Positions 36,420 through 47,785 of a stretch of DNA of 64,000 bases are shown one piece after another. The DNA is taken from contig OX155966.1 in the NCBI GenBank assembly GCA_944548615.1, forward strand, positions 32,675,992 to 32,739,991. The letters are read 5' to 3'. This DNA comes from Micropterix aruncella. Taxonomy: Eukaryota > Arthropoda > Insecta > Lepidoptera > Micropterigidae. The notes beneath the pieces were generated by a model. It did no database searches. It worked only from the letters and a program-made list of their open reading frames with translations, and was not told the origin of the DNA. A program made the translations under genes and the position numbers. Numbering within the stretch: position 1 is the first letter of the stretch; each line of letters opens with the position of its first letter.

Positions 36420-37336
36420 ATGATGTGGTTAATTTTACGAAACAGCCGTTGTTAAAATAAGTTTTGTAATGTTAACGTATGATCTTGTAAAATATACAAA
36501 AGTCGCTACAAAACAAGAATGTTAAAATTACCAAAAAGATATTGTTAAGTTATTTACAAAAGCAAGTGTTAAAATTACTTATAAGTAATGGTAGATTTTT
36601 TTTATTTATTATTTATGTAATTTACTTATTCCAACAAGTACAATGAATCGTAAAGTATAGTAAAGTTAAACAACATTTGTTATTTAATAAAATATATTTC
36701 AATTTAGCAACAACTACTGACAATACTGGTAAGCCTTACTGTCGTTATTAGTAAAATTTACATATTTACTCAAGTAAATTTAACAGGGACTCATTTCTTA
36801 AAAAATATTAAAAATTTCAGTTTATCCTACGTATATTATTAGTAAAATCAACTATAAACTTTCAGTTAGCATAACGTCATTGATTTGTTATAAAATGAGA
36901 AACAATATTTGTTAAAATGAAATGATATTATTAGTATAATTAAAGCATTCGTGTAAGTAAATTTTCAGTCCATAATTCGGTAGAACGTACTCATACATTT
37001 TCGTCGTCAGTACCATTATTCATAGTAATATTAACCATTACGTTCCCTGAAATACACAAATTATGTATTTGGTAATAAATACGAAAGAAATTATGTAAAT
37101 ATAACTGTTATTATTCACATAATTTAAGTGTTATCGGATGTTGAAATCACAGTCTAAATTTTAAAAGAAATTACTGAATATGTTTGTTGGTCCTAATATT
37201 ATTAATAATAAAATTAATCGAAAATCCTCGGTTAAAACAATGATTATTGATTTCGTTAATAATACGAAATAGTACTTGTTAATGTCACGGTTATTATTAT
37301 TATATCATTTACATATTTCCTACACTACAATTGTCA
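36420..37336. repeat. left subterminal repeat array of the CACGG element, part 1
   Basis: Diverged, tandem-like AT-rich units sharing landmarks such as TTTGGTAATAAATACGAAA, TTGTTAATGTCACGG and TACTAAT. It is interrupted at 37337 by an RLE-type LINE and resumes at about 39100. No gene. Confidence 0.6.
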
Positions 37337-39090
37337 ATAAATACAAACGGAGCTGCCATGGAATTCACCGACCGGAGTCGGGCCCATCATAATACAATTT
37401 TTTACACTTCGGGGGTGAGCAGTGGATTCCGGACTTACGAACCGGCTGTGGTAGGTTTAGGACAGCTGTCTTGCCACATGTGAGCGTTCACCTTGCCACC
37501 CATTCACTCCCCTTTGAAGCCATAGAATTTGAGATGCGCAAATCGCAGTTTTAGATAATTTTTCTAAGAAAGAGTTGATTATTTTTCTGGAAAGGCCAAG
37601 ATCTTTAAAGAGGTGAAATAGAGATTTAGCTGGCAGGCCACGAGCGCCAACTTCCACCGCGTGAAGGTGAACAGTGAAGCCGTTCCGGGTTACGGCATTT
37701 GCAAGATCATGGTATTTATTTAATTTGTACTCGTGGTCTTTTGGGATATTTGATTCCCATGGAACAGTTAATTCTACAATAAGAGCCACCTTCCGAGATA
37801 GAGAGTAAAGAGTTATATCTGGACGGAGGGCTGTGCATCCGAGACTTTCAGGGAATTTATACTGCTTAGAGACCGAATCAACCTCCAGAATCCAATCCGT
37901 AGCTTTCTCGATTATTGAGAAAGGTTTTGTAGTTAAATGTTTTTTGCATTTAGAGCCATCCCGCACAAACTGTATTGGGGGTTTGGAGGATACTGTCAAA
38001 CCCTTGTTGGCACGAGCCACTGAGAGACTAATTACCTCGCGAATAACAGCGAGAACTTTGTCATGGCGGTAAGTGTATTATACCGTCCTTGATCTAAGGC
38101 CACCTTGCAGCCAGCTAGAATGTGTCTAGCTGTGCAAGGGGTATTGCTACAGAGGGGACAAGAACTATCCTCGGCAAAGCTCCAACGAGCGAGGTTACTG
38201 GGGTCTGGAAGTGTATGCTGAAAGGCATTCAAATAAAATTTCAGCATCTCTGGCGTCCAGTCATAGAGCATTACCTTCCAGTGCATTGGAGGCGGAATGC
38301 AAAAGTCCCCAATTGTTGTCCAATCATTCTGGCATTGAAGGCCAATAGCATGAGCCATACTCTTGCTGTCGTAATCTCCCCGCAAAAGAGACTTCTTCAA
38401 GTCCACGTCGCTCGTGGTTGTACTGCCATACCCCAGACCAGTGCCATTCTGGCTGATTCCAGTAAGGAACTTTTTGTGGAAGTCTACGCGGGCTTGTAGA
38501 TCATTTGAATCACTACGGCCACTTATTACGTGCTTCGATATTGCCGGATCTTTGGAATTGCACAGAATCGAATTTTTGGTTATTCTGGAGTTGGCGTAGA
38601 GCAGAGAGGGCAGTTTAAGCGCTAGCCCAAAATTTTGTTTGGACCTGAAGAGAGTCGAGGGGTCAGCTGGTTTGGCTAAGGACAGCCAGGATTTTAAACT
38701 AGCTGTCACCAGCGCATCTAGACGGGACAGTTGGGTTTTGGTAAAATCGTAAATAAGAAAGGGCCATGACAAATGTGACGTTAGATAATTGTCATAGATC
38801 CAGGCCTTACGAGGGCCAGAAATTAGCAAGGCATCTATTTTCGCCAGGCAACTTTTGAAATGCTCTATAACATGATCGCCCGAGTCGTGTTTTCCCTGAT
38901 GGGTGATTTTTCTGCCGAGAAATTTGAAATGATTGTTTGGGTCTATAAGGGAGATATTAGAGCCCTTATAGACCAATTTGGGGTCATAGGATGTAAATTT
39001 TGTGCCCATGCGGGCGAGTCCAAGGCAAAAACATTTGGAGGGCTTCACTTTTATACAGCCTGACCAGTCGCAGAAAAGCTCCACTTTCTG
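37337..39090 (-). mobile_element. RLE-type LINE (R2/NeSL-like), 3' half, copy 2 (best copy)
   Basis: On the minus strand, 38032-39084 reads the end of the RT: KVKPSKCFCLGLARMG, FKFLGRKITHQGKHD, then DALVTASLKSWLSL and TEMLKF-type blocks, then the zinc knuckle CPLCSNTPCTARHILAGC. A 5-bp insertion (TTATA, near 38078) shifts the frame just after it. 37457-38020 then carries the restriction-like endonuclease with RPDITLYS, VELTVPWE and VHLHAVEVGARG. It is truncated at the 5' side near 39090; the catalytic RT motif is not included. It sits in the left subterminal array of the CACGG element. Confidence 0.85.
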
Positions 39091-39795
39091 TAATAGCAGG
39101 GAAATTGTACAGGGAAATTGTACAGGGAATTTCTGTAATAGCAGACATTAATTTGGTATTAAATACGAAAAAATACTTGTTAATGTAATGGTCATTGTTA
39201 CTAATAACTACGCGTTCTCGAAAGTAACAGTTTGCAATTATTGATTTAGTGGAATTTATTGAATATATTTCGTTACCAATATTTCCTACACTACAATTGT
39301 CAGACATTAATTTGGTATTAAATACGAAAAAATACTTGTTAATGTAATGGTCATTGTTACTAATAACTACGCGTTCTCGAAAGTAACAGTTTTCAATTAT
39401 TGATTTAGTGGAATTTATTGAATATATTTCGTTACCAATACTACACTAATAGCAAAATTTACTAATATGTTTCAATAATTGTAAAGTATATGTATTTGGT
39501 AACAAATACAGAATATTTTATGCAAGAATCACTTTTATTGTTAATATAAATTGCCTGTTCACAAACGCTTAATTTACAATCACTAATGTCATTAAATTAA
39601 CTGAAAAAAATCATTAGGCCCTACTGTTATTTATAGTGAAATATACCATAACGTTTCAGTCTATATAAAGGTCATTAATTTGTTAATATACACGAAAGAG
39701 TAAATGTTAATGCCACTGACATTATTAGTATTATTTTCGACATTCTATAGTAAAAATTGCAATCCTTAATTTTGGGGAAGTTCTTGGATATATAT
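39091..39795. repeat. left subterminal repeat array, part 2, with a 159-bp near-perfect tandem pair
   Basis: 39142-39300 and 39301-39459 are almost identical direct repeats of period 159, starting CAGACATTAATTTGG. More diverged units follow to about 39780. The array's CCTACACTACAATTGTCA also forms the left flank of the RLE LINE at about 37320. Confidence 0.8.
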
Positions 39796-39796
39796 G

Positions 39797-39825
39797 AAAT
39801 CGAAGACTATCGCGGTTGTTTGACA
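39797..39825 (+). repeat. 29-bp motif, copy 1
   Basis: Core CGAAGACTATCGCGGTTG. Identical over 29 bases to 43186-43214 and 51684-51712, with unrelated sequence on either side. Confidence 0.9.
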
Positions 39826-40045
39826 CCCGCGAGGTTTGAAAATCCGCCGTGCACTCAAAAGTCCAGTGCCTGCCGAGAATATGCCACGCAACTCAAGTGG
39901 TTAAATTAATATAAAAATTATTAAACTCTTTCGTTGCTCTTACAAAACAATTTTGTAAAAAAGATAATAATGGCAACGTCGCATAGCAAGCAACGGCTTT
40001 ACCGTACGGCGCGGCAACATAGCATAACGGTCTTTAGGGGACTTT

Positions 40046-42497
40046 TTAAGATTCGCAGTGTTGCCATATAGGCCGAATTATCCCCGATTGCGGTACTAAA
40101 TAAATTGGTTGTCTGTAAAGTCGGTTTACGAACGATAAGAATACGATAGAAATATTAATTAAAATTGTAACTAATATTTCTTCTGTCTCTTTTCTACCGA
40201 GGTTCATTAGCCATAATGTAAGGTGATATTTTTGTTGTGTTCTGCTTACCTCCAATATGGTTTTACTCATAATATTTGCCATTCTTGGAGCAAGAAAGCT
40301 GTAGTGACGTTGTCCAAAAGATGTTAGACGTTTTGGCACTTTAAAGTTTTCCTTATAACGACCTGTTCTCACACTGTTTTTTGTATAAACATTATCTTCG
40401 TCCCCAGTATTGTTTTTAAGATGAAGTACTGCTTTAAGGCAATACAACTGCCTTAAATCCAGCAATTGTGCCTCAACAAACAGGTCGTCGGATGGATAAC
40501 GCCTTGGTTTCCTTAGCATAATTCTGATTATTGCCTTTTGGACAACGCTCACTTTCTGGAGGAGGGTTTTCCCGCAAGCTCCCTATCCAATTATACCATA
40601 TGTCATAATGGATTGGCATATAGCATAATATATCATTTTTAAGAAAGGCAGACAGAGAATATCTTGCAGTTGTATAAATATGTAAATTAATTTTCTTAGT
40701 TTTTTTACTAGACACTCGATTCGTGCTTCCCACCGTAGGTGTCTATCTACCATTATTCCGAGATATTTTATCTCTCGGACTGGTCCAAGTGGTAGACAAC
40801 GACATGTGGCATCTCGCCGGCAGTCATGAATAATAAGATGATTGCGATCGTCCGGTTGGCCTCTCACGTCGATGCTCAATGGAATGTATTTTGTTTTGCT
40901 AATATTTAATGTGAGTAGGTTTTGGTCCAGCCAGGTTTTAATTGCAGCCATTGCGATGTTAGTTTGATTATATACTTTCTCCCAAGTAGAACCGGAAATG
41001 ACTAACACCGTGTCATCCGCATACGCTATTGTTTTACCGAAACCAAGCTCACAAAGCGGATTTATATACATAGTGAATAGAATTGGTCCGAGAACGCTAC
41101 CTTGAGGAACGCCATATATCAGCAACCGCGATACACTTTGAGCACCCGTTAAGGTTAACCGTTTGTGTTCTGTTTTCTAGGTAATTGGTAAACCAATTCA
41201 AAGCAAAGCCATTGATACCATAACCCACTAATATTTTACAAAGTATTTTATGAGATATAGTATCAAAGGCCTTTGCTAGATCTAAAAATACCGCAATGCA
41301 TTTGTTTTTCGAATCTAATGCGTCCGTTATGCTTTTTGTAACCTTTTTGTAGCCTCACTGGTACCGACCCCGTTCCGAAAGCCGAATTGATTATTAGATA
41401 GAAGATCCATGTTATCTAAGTGTTTAGTGAGTCTTTCCTTTACCACTTTTTCCAGTATTTTGCTCAGATTGTTAAGAAGTGAGATAGGCCTGTAGTTCGC
41501 AATATCTGTGTCATCGTCTTGCGTATATATTGGTATTATATTGGCATGCTTAAAGTGATTTGGGAAGATCCCCGTCCTAAAGCTTTTGTTTATTATGTAT
41601 TCAAGTGGAATGGCAAGGTTGGTTTTAAAGGTTTTTATAATATCTACTTTGATATTATCAGGACCGTTTGAGTTGTTGTTTTTGAGTGTTGATATAATTT
41701 TGATAATTTCCGTCTTTGTTGTTGGTCTCAGGTAAAATGACGCCGACTTACTATCATTGGTGTCGATCCTGTCCGCTAGTTCGTCTTCCAGAATATTATT
41801 TTTTTGAAGATTTTTATTTGCTAACACATGGCCTATGCTGTTGAAATATTCGTTAATATAATTTACGACTTTCTCAGGGTCTTGATCGACTGTGACTATC
41901 TCTCCCATTATATTTAATTCCGAGATTGTTTTATATTTTGTATTACTGAAAGCAATATTTTTGACTGTATTCCATATATTTTTCGAATCATGTTTGACTA
42001 CTTCTATTTTTTTTCTATAAAAGTTTCTTTTCGTATTTTTTATTATCAAATGACACAAGTTTTTATATTTTATATAATACTCTTGTAATTCTTCATCCGC
42101 TGCATTTTTTAGTATAGCTTTGTGAAGTTTATCCCTATTTCGAACACACCGAACCAATCCATCAGTAATCCATTCCTTGAGTCGTTGCTTTTTATGTGGG
42201 ATGGGTTTTTGGGTCACTGTGGTGCATTTTTCGATATACCCTTCTAGTTGTGATAAAGTTTTCAGTTGCCTTATCCACGTCGTCTTCGTTTAATACTGTG
42301 TCCCAAGATTCATTGCAGATAAAGTGGGTTAGATTTTTTAAGTCAATTTGTTTTGTCGTAATAATATGTTTTTTCTTTTTGTATATAAAGTCATTCATTC
42401 CAAAAATTATGGCATAGTGATCACTGATTGCCGTATTGTATACAGCCGAGATATGTTGCAGTCGATATAATAACATAACAACATAATGTAATAACAT
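40046..42497 (-). mobile_element. Jockey/CR1-like LINE with most of the reverse transcriptase
   Basis: Minus strand. 42192-42497 includes SDHYAIIFGM, the end of an APE-type endonuclease. 41327-42217 holds the N-terminal RT blocks (NSNGPDNIKVDII, NYRPISLLNNLSKILEK, NQFGFRNGVGTSEA). 40583-41125 holds GVPQGSVLGPILFTMYIN and the catalytic AYADD, then EIKYLGIMVDRHLRWEARI. 40046-40552 is the C-terminal tail (RTGRYKENFKVPKR). Between frames a few frameshifts and a stop separate the blocks, so it is inactive. It is inserted in the CACGG element between the left array and the gene, in opposite orientation to the gene. Confidence 0.88.
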
Positions 42498-42740
42498 ATT
42501 AATACTAAACGTTGATTTTGAATTATAATAACATTAGGTTGTTAAATCAATTACTATTGTTTTATTGAATTTTCAATTTGTACTACTTTTTTTCTAAAAT
42601 ACGATTACTGAAATGACAATAGTTTGATCGCCTCAAAAATAAAGTTGGCTGGCAACGCTGTGCTGTTTAGCGACTTTCGGCCGGCTGCCGACCGATCATG
42701 ACTATTCGTGTTTTGTTTACCGTGAGTGTCGTCACGCACA

Positions 42741-44145
42741 ATGGAGAACACAATATTATGTGATCTAAGTGAAGAAACACAAGAAGTATTCAGAGGTAAG
42801 CTAGTTTATTATTTGCATTGTTCTAGTATTGCTACCAGGGAATATATATGGTATCGCTACCTAGCTTATTTTTTAAAAAAACATAAGCCAACTAACTACT
42901 AAATTGGATCATAAAATTGCGTCGGATTTTTAACATTTTTATTTTTTATATTTTTAATACCATTAGTTTTTATGATGGTTTAAAAAAACTAACTTAACCT
43001 ACTGTCATAGAGGTGTTTATAAATTATTAAAAAAAAACTAACCTACCGAAATCTATGTGTTTGACGCTTCTTTATATGCCTATATCTCGCTTATTTATTG
43101 AGTCCGCCAAAAGATTATTGCAGTTTCGGAATCAGCGTGGTGAATATAGTCGGTGACGTTAAAAAATCTACAATGTAGAACTGTAAAATCGAAGACTATC
43201 GCGGTTGTTTGACATTCTATTTTTTACATTTTATTGTAACACATATAACATTCTCTCTGAGAAAAGGCGACTGTCCCCCAGTCAAACTGGGCGATAGTAT
43301 ACTAACCGAGAGCGACACTGTTAAATACTTAGAAATGCACGTTTATCGTATGCTAAACTGGAAGAAGCATATCCAAAGTAAAAGATTTGAGGTCAACCTT
43401 AAATACAGAAGCCTCAGTTAGCTCATGGGGAGAAAATCTAAACTGATTTAATAATTACCAATATAAAGTAAATCACCGACCTTTATATATTTTACTCGGA
43501 TCAAAGATTTTTTTATTTCTAAGAGGTCACGGTAATCTATAAATAATTTATAACTTAATTATGAAATTTCAGATTCACGCGATTTGGTAATTCTAACACT
43601 TCTTGCGGCCAAGATAAAGCCAACCAGCAAAGTAAGGGATACAGCTGAAAAGAAAAAATTCTGCAAGACATCTATCCAAGAGTCCAAGGAATCCTTCATT
43701 TTGCACGTGACGGTTAGGCTGCTTTCATATTATTTAGCAAGTTTGCAAAGTATACCTATTTAGTATACAAAGTTTTCTATATAACATATGAATGATCAAT
43801 TATTATTCTTTCCAGAACCATGCTGACGTTGAACAGCAGCTGAAAAACCGGAGAGACGCATATGAAAGAAAAGGACTGACTTGTCAACCTTGTGTGATCG
43901 CTGTTGGTGCTACTGTGCAAGAAGTGCACGACTTCCTAGTTGTGCTGGATGACATCAAATACCAAGTTGGTTCAATATTGAAAGCTGTTGATATTTGCTT
44001 TAAATCTTACATGGTTTTTAACGCGTGCTATCCGCTGGAGTGTGAACAAATATGGCTATTTATACAGAAGTATTTCTATGAGATCGATTTAAAAGGCGAT
44101 AAGAAACTCTCATATGTTTCTGCCTTTATGGCAGAGTTGATGTGA
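42741..44145 (+). CDS. uncharacterised 174-residue protein, three exons, inside the CACGG element
   Basis: Exons are 42741-42795, 43573-43712 and 43816-44145 (TGA). All junctions are GT..AG and the phases agree (1, then 0). Exon 1 begins MENTILCDLSEETQEVFR. Exon 2 is DSRDLVILTLLAAKIKP to SKESFILHVT, starting with a codon split across the junction. Exon 3 begins NHADVEQQLKNRRDAYERKG and includes CQPCVIAVGA, FLVVLDDIKYQ, LKAVDICFKSYMVFNACYP and IWLFIQKYFYEIDLKG. From memory, this last block resembles uncharacterised proteins found in many animals, often TE-linked (FLVV..KY....LKAVD.CFK pattern). I know no biochemical function. Intron 1 holds a 29-bp motif and a Jockey fragment. The start follows a short GC-richer stretch (GACTTTCGGCCGGCTGCCG). 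Confidence 0.75.
43186..43214 (+). repeat. 29-bp motif, copy 2
   Basis: Identical 29 bases as at 39797 and 51684; here in intron 1 of the gene and just upstream of a Jockey fragment. Confidence 0.9.
43215..43520 (+). mobile_element. Jockey-type LINE fragment
   Basis: Plus strand reads HITFSLRKGDCPPVKLGD, then TVKYLEMHVYRMLNWKKHIQ and LKYRSLSLMGRKSKL with a stop, the post-catalytic region of a Jockey RT. Truncated at both sides. Located in intron 1 of the gene at 42741-44145. Confidence 0.75.
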
Positions 44146-44835
44146 AATAATTGTATCTACTTAAAAATTCAACATGTGGAACTGTTTTAATTGCAGTGCA
44201 AATTTAAGTACTTCTAAAAATTTAAGTTGAAGTTTGATAAGTAGATACATGGTCAAATTTGTTTTTGTTGAGAATATTTTTCAAGTAAGTTGATACCTAA
44301 AGTAGCGCGCCTTCTAATAGTACTTTTGTAAAACTTAATAATTACCGTTCACATTAAATTCTGATTTGGTCTATTTTCTATGAATATATGTAAGTACCTT
44401 ATGAAAAAGTAATAGCAAACAGATTTAATATAAAATGTAAAGAAGTAATATAAGAAGTGGCCTGTTTCCATTCCCCACGAAACAATATTAAGGAAATGGG
44501 TTCAGTGTTTTGATATTATAATAGCAAACAATGTGAGAGATTTTTTTATGTACCTACTTATATTTAAAGTTTGATAAATGTTAAGTTAAAGTTGAAGTTT
44601 GAAGTTGAAGTTTGATTTTGATTTTGTTTTGAAGTTAAGTTGAAGTTAAAGTTTGGTAAATTAAGTTGAAGTTTGATAAATGTATATTTTTTGTGTCTAT
44701 AATAAAAGTGAATAAAAAATATTTGTTTTATTTTACAGAATCGCACACATGAAACGAAGCACTATTTTAGCAATACAACACAGGTTGGTTTTTCAGAAGG
44801 TTTCACCAATTTATTTTACTGAATACTATCAGGTA
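44146..44835. other. 3' flank of the gene; short repeats
   Basis: Contains a run of AAGTTGAAGTTTGA-type short repeats at about 44575-44680 and AATAAA signals at 44701 and 44711, possible poly-A signals for the upstream gene. Confidence 0.45.
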
Positions 44836-45170
44836 TGTATATTAAGTAGATACAACCAAAGCATTATGGGTCACACAACAGACCTTTATTTTTAGTATTA
44901 ATCAATAACACATTGAGTTTTGAATGATAAAAGTATTCAAAACTAATCTTAATTTCATCAGTCCACGAAGCACCAAGCTGAGAATTCTCAATATTTAAAC
45001 TGAGATCTCTCGAAAAGTAATTCGTCACACACTCTTTTGTGACAAGTATGACAGTTCTCAGCTTGATGCTTCGCTGGTGAAATGATGATTATGTATTATT
45101 GGTTGATGCTACAAATTAAGGTCTGGTTGTTTTAGTAATAATGCTTTGGTTGTATCTACTTAATATAACT
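44836..45170. mobile_element. foldback MITE-like element
   Basis: Inverted repeat of about 70 bp at the ends (AGTAGATACAACCAAAGCAT at 44846 against ATGCTTTGGTTGTATCTACT near 45150) and inner arms (CACGAAGCACCAAGCTGAGA against CTCAGCTTGATGCTTCG). No coding. It lies just before the right subterminal array. Confidence 0.75.
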
Positions 45171-46272
45171 GATAATATGCACTAAATAAATTGGTGAATA
45201 CTACCAAATAAACCTGTGTTGAAATTACATAAATAATTTAGTGAATACTAACAAATGTATCATTTGTAGCTATTACCAAATCTACATTTATAAATACTGC
45301 GAATCAATGTTTTGTAATAATTACAATTTAATTAGTTGATTCTATCAAATGATACTATGTTGTATTTACGTGCACATCTTATTAAATACTACGGAGTAAA
45401 TTTCCTTAAATTCACAAAATTACATTGGTAAATCCTGCAAAATTATGTTTTTTAATATTCACAATTTATTTAGTTGATCTTACGAAATAATACATAGTTT
45501 TATTTACGTACACTTCTCATTAAATAATACCAAGTATATTTCCTTGCCTTCACCAAACGAAATTGGTAATACTGCAAATAATATTTTGTAATATTCGTTG
45601 ATCTTACAAAATATTACATTGTTATTTTTACGTATACTTCTTATTAAAAGCTACCAAGTAAATTAAATTGCAGTTACCAAAGTAAATTGGTAAATACTGC
45701 AAATTAATGTTTTGTTATATTAATAATTTAAATAGTTGATCCTAGGAATTAATACATAGTTGTATTTACATACACTTCTTACTGAATAATACCAAATAAC
45801 ATTTCATGTATTCACAAAACTAAATTCGTATTTAACTTATGATACCGTTAGTTATTACTAAATACATTTCGTAAAATCATCTAAAGTTTTAATGTAACAT
45901 TTAGCAAGACTATTCTATAAATTTAACAAAATTGTTTTGTAACATTTACTAAACCTATAAAATCATTCCAATCAGTTCAAACAATTACTTTACTAAATTA
46001 AATTTGTCAAATCTATCAAAAGAGTTGTACTTCTTACTAAACTTTATTTGTATTTTTAATTAGAAAAGCCGGAAGAACTAGTAAAATTAACACAAATATA
46101 TCTGGTGACATTAACTTAAGTATTTGTAAGTTATACAAGAAGTGTTAGTAAACAATTTAACTAAAAATGTTTAGTAGTATCAACATTTTTCTCGATAGGA
46201 CCTATATTAACATATAGGTTTTGTAAAATATGCATGGAATTTCGTAATATTAATCAATTTTTTTTTTCCGTG
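45171..46272. repeat. right subterminal repeat array of the CACGG element
   Basis: At least four diverged units of about 135-140 bp (around 45310, 45445, 45590, 45715). They share TTAGTTGAT, then TTTACGT(A)CAC, TTATTAAATAATACCAAGTA and ATTGGTAAATACTGCAAA. More decayed units follow to the terminus. No gene. Confidence 0.7.
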
Positions 46273-46345
46273 CATAATGGTCGTCAACCGTCGCAATGGA
46301 GAGGGCACCTGAAGAAGGAGAAGAAAAATAAATTAGGACTCTCAG
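46273..46345 (+). mobile_element. RTE-like LINE C-terminus, right half
   Basis: Reads IMVVNRRNGEGT and a stop at 46312-46314, then a GAAGAAGGAGAAGAA-type 3' region. It continues the reading left off at 36408. Confidence 0.75.
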
Positions 46346-46721
46346 ATGAATGACACAGAAGTGAACACATGCATTTATGCAGAATTCAATTTCATCAAAG
46401 ATCATACATTAGATTTTAATAATTAATTTATCTGTCAAAATAAGACGATTCCATCTACTAATTAATGGTAATACGCCAGATGGGAGTATATTTCAATTAA
46501 TGTCTCATGCTTAATTTTGACGGAACACGAAATTAATTATGTAATTACCTCCCAAACTATTACGCAAAGGAAATCGTGGGGAGGTAATACGCCGGTAGGT
46601 AATACATACTAATGACAGATACGTAGGTAGTTAGGAGGACTTATAGGAATGGAAAATTTATATTATTATCTCGTGTTATGTAACGCCTGGCGCATATTAA
46701 TTTCAATAGGTATATAAATAA
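46346..46721. other. unassigned AT-rich sequence
   Basis: No supported feature. Confidence 0.35.
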
Positions 46722-47104
46722 ATACAGATAAAGCTTCCATGGAATTCACCGACCGGAATCGGACCCATCATAATAAAATTATTACACTTCTGGGGGGTGG
46801 GTGCTGGTCTCCTATACTAACGGCCAGCTGTGGTAGGTTTAGGGCAACTGGCTTGCCACATGTGAGAGTACCTTACTCCCTCATCGAAGCCATAGAATTT
46901 GAGATGAATTGCAGTTTCAGATATTTTTTCTGGGAAAGTGTTGATTATTTTCCTAGAGAGACCAAGATTTTTAAAGAGATATAACAGATATTTGTCTGGC
47001 AAGCCATCGCCAACTTCCACCGCGTGAAGGTGAATAGTGATGTCATTAGATAAGCCAAAGCGCATATTATATGTCAAATCAGAGTGAAAGTTAGTCTTCA
47101 TTTA
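46722..47104 (-). mobile_element. RLE-type LINE (R2/NeSL-like), 3' tail, copy 3
   Basis: Minus strand reads ITIHLHAVEVGDGLPDKYLL then LGLSRKIINTFPEKIS, the end of the RLE protein, then the family 3' end (CCATGGAATTCACCGACCGG on the plus strand). 5'-truncated just upstream of VHLHAVEVG. Confidence 0.8.
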
Positions 47105-47572
47105 ACGCTAGCTTCCACCTCAAATTCACCATATTGCAAAGTTCACATCTCATATCTGGTTTGACCTCATATACGAGGGTTGTCATTCCTTATCAGATAA
47201 AACTACCTGATTAAAAAATATATAATATAATTACGCAAGAGTTTTTGACATGAACAATCATGTAATTTCCAAGGTGAAGATCTTCCGAAAATCCTTTGAA
47301 GATCTTCATCCCCACTTACTTTATAATAAGCCTTAGACTTGCCTTAACATCATTTGTATTTCCATTCAATTGCGGTGTCTGTCAGTAATTGCTACTATTA
47401 TCAGCCATAACAATGAGGCTAGAGTAAGCACAATGGACTCTCTAATTTCGACTCGAGTTGCATGAAACGTTTCAAATTAACACCGAAATAGGTCAATTGA
47501 AACTTAACTATTAAGATACTGCAGCATACAATATCCAATAACACACTTTGTGGTCATATTACAGGCCGCGAA
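47105..47572. other. unassigned, no gene seen
   Basis: A small GAAGATCTTC-type hairpin at about 47277-47310 is the only structure seen. Confidence 0.35.
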
Positions 47573-47785
47573 CAGGCCGCGCCAGGTTTCTCGGTCCCTC
47601 GCCCACATTCTCAGATCACACGTATTGCATTTATTGAACATCGATGCACTGAAACCAAAAAGGGATAGAAATCTTAATCTTATAAAGGATGTCTATACCT
47701 TTTTGGTTTCATTGATGTTCAATAAATGCAATATGTGTGATCTGAGCTTGTGGGTGAGGGACTGAGACATTTGGCGCGGCCTATA
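47573..47785. repeat. long hairpin (arms about 95 bp)
   Basis: GGCCGCGCCAGG near 47574 pairs with its mirror GGCGCGGCC at 47775-47783. GAACATCGATG pairs with GATGTTCAATAAATGC near 47713, and GAAACCAAAAAGGGAT pairs with the sequence near 47695. The loop is about 25 bases. It may be a small foldback MITE or a hairpin-RNA source. Confidence 0.75.

Larger units (their letters stand above)
36409..46272 (+). mobile_element. 9.9-kb DNA element with CACGG termini, carrying a 3-exon gene
   Basis: Left end CACGGAAAAAAATGATG, right end TTTTTTTTTCCGTG; the terminal inverted repeats continue imperfectly for about 30 bp (TTAATTTTACGAAA against TTAATATTACGAAA). The flanks are two halves of one LINE reading frame, so the whole span is a single insertion. 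CA at 36407-36408 and 46273-46274 fits a 2-bp target duplication. Both subterminal regions (36420-39780 and 45170-46270) are AT-rich diverged tandem arrays of about 135-160 bp units. The only gene I see is at 42741-44145. Later arrivals are an RLE-type LINE, a Jockey-like LINE, a Jockey fragment and a foldback element. CAC..GTG ends, a short target duplication and subterminal arrays recall CACTA/EnSpm elements, but no transposase is recognisable. Confidence 0.72.

Noticed and set aside
36409..46272. Polinton/Maverick-type giant element
   Set aside because: No polymerase, integrase, ATPase or capsid gene is present and the ends do not match that group.
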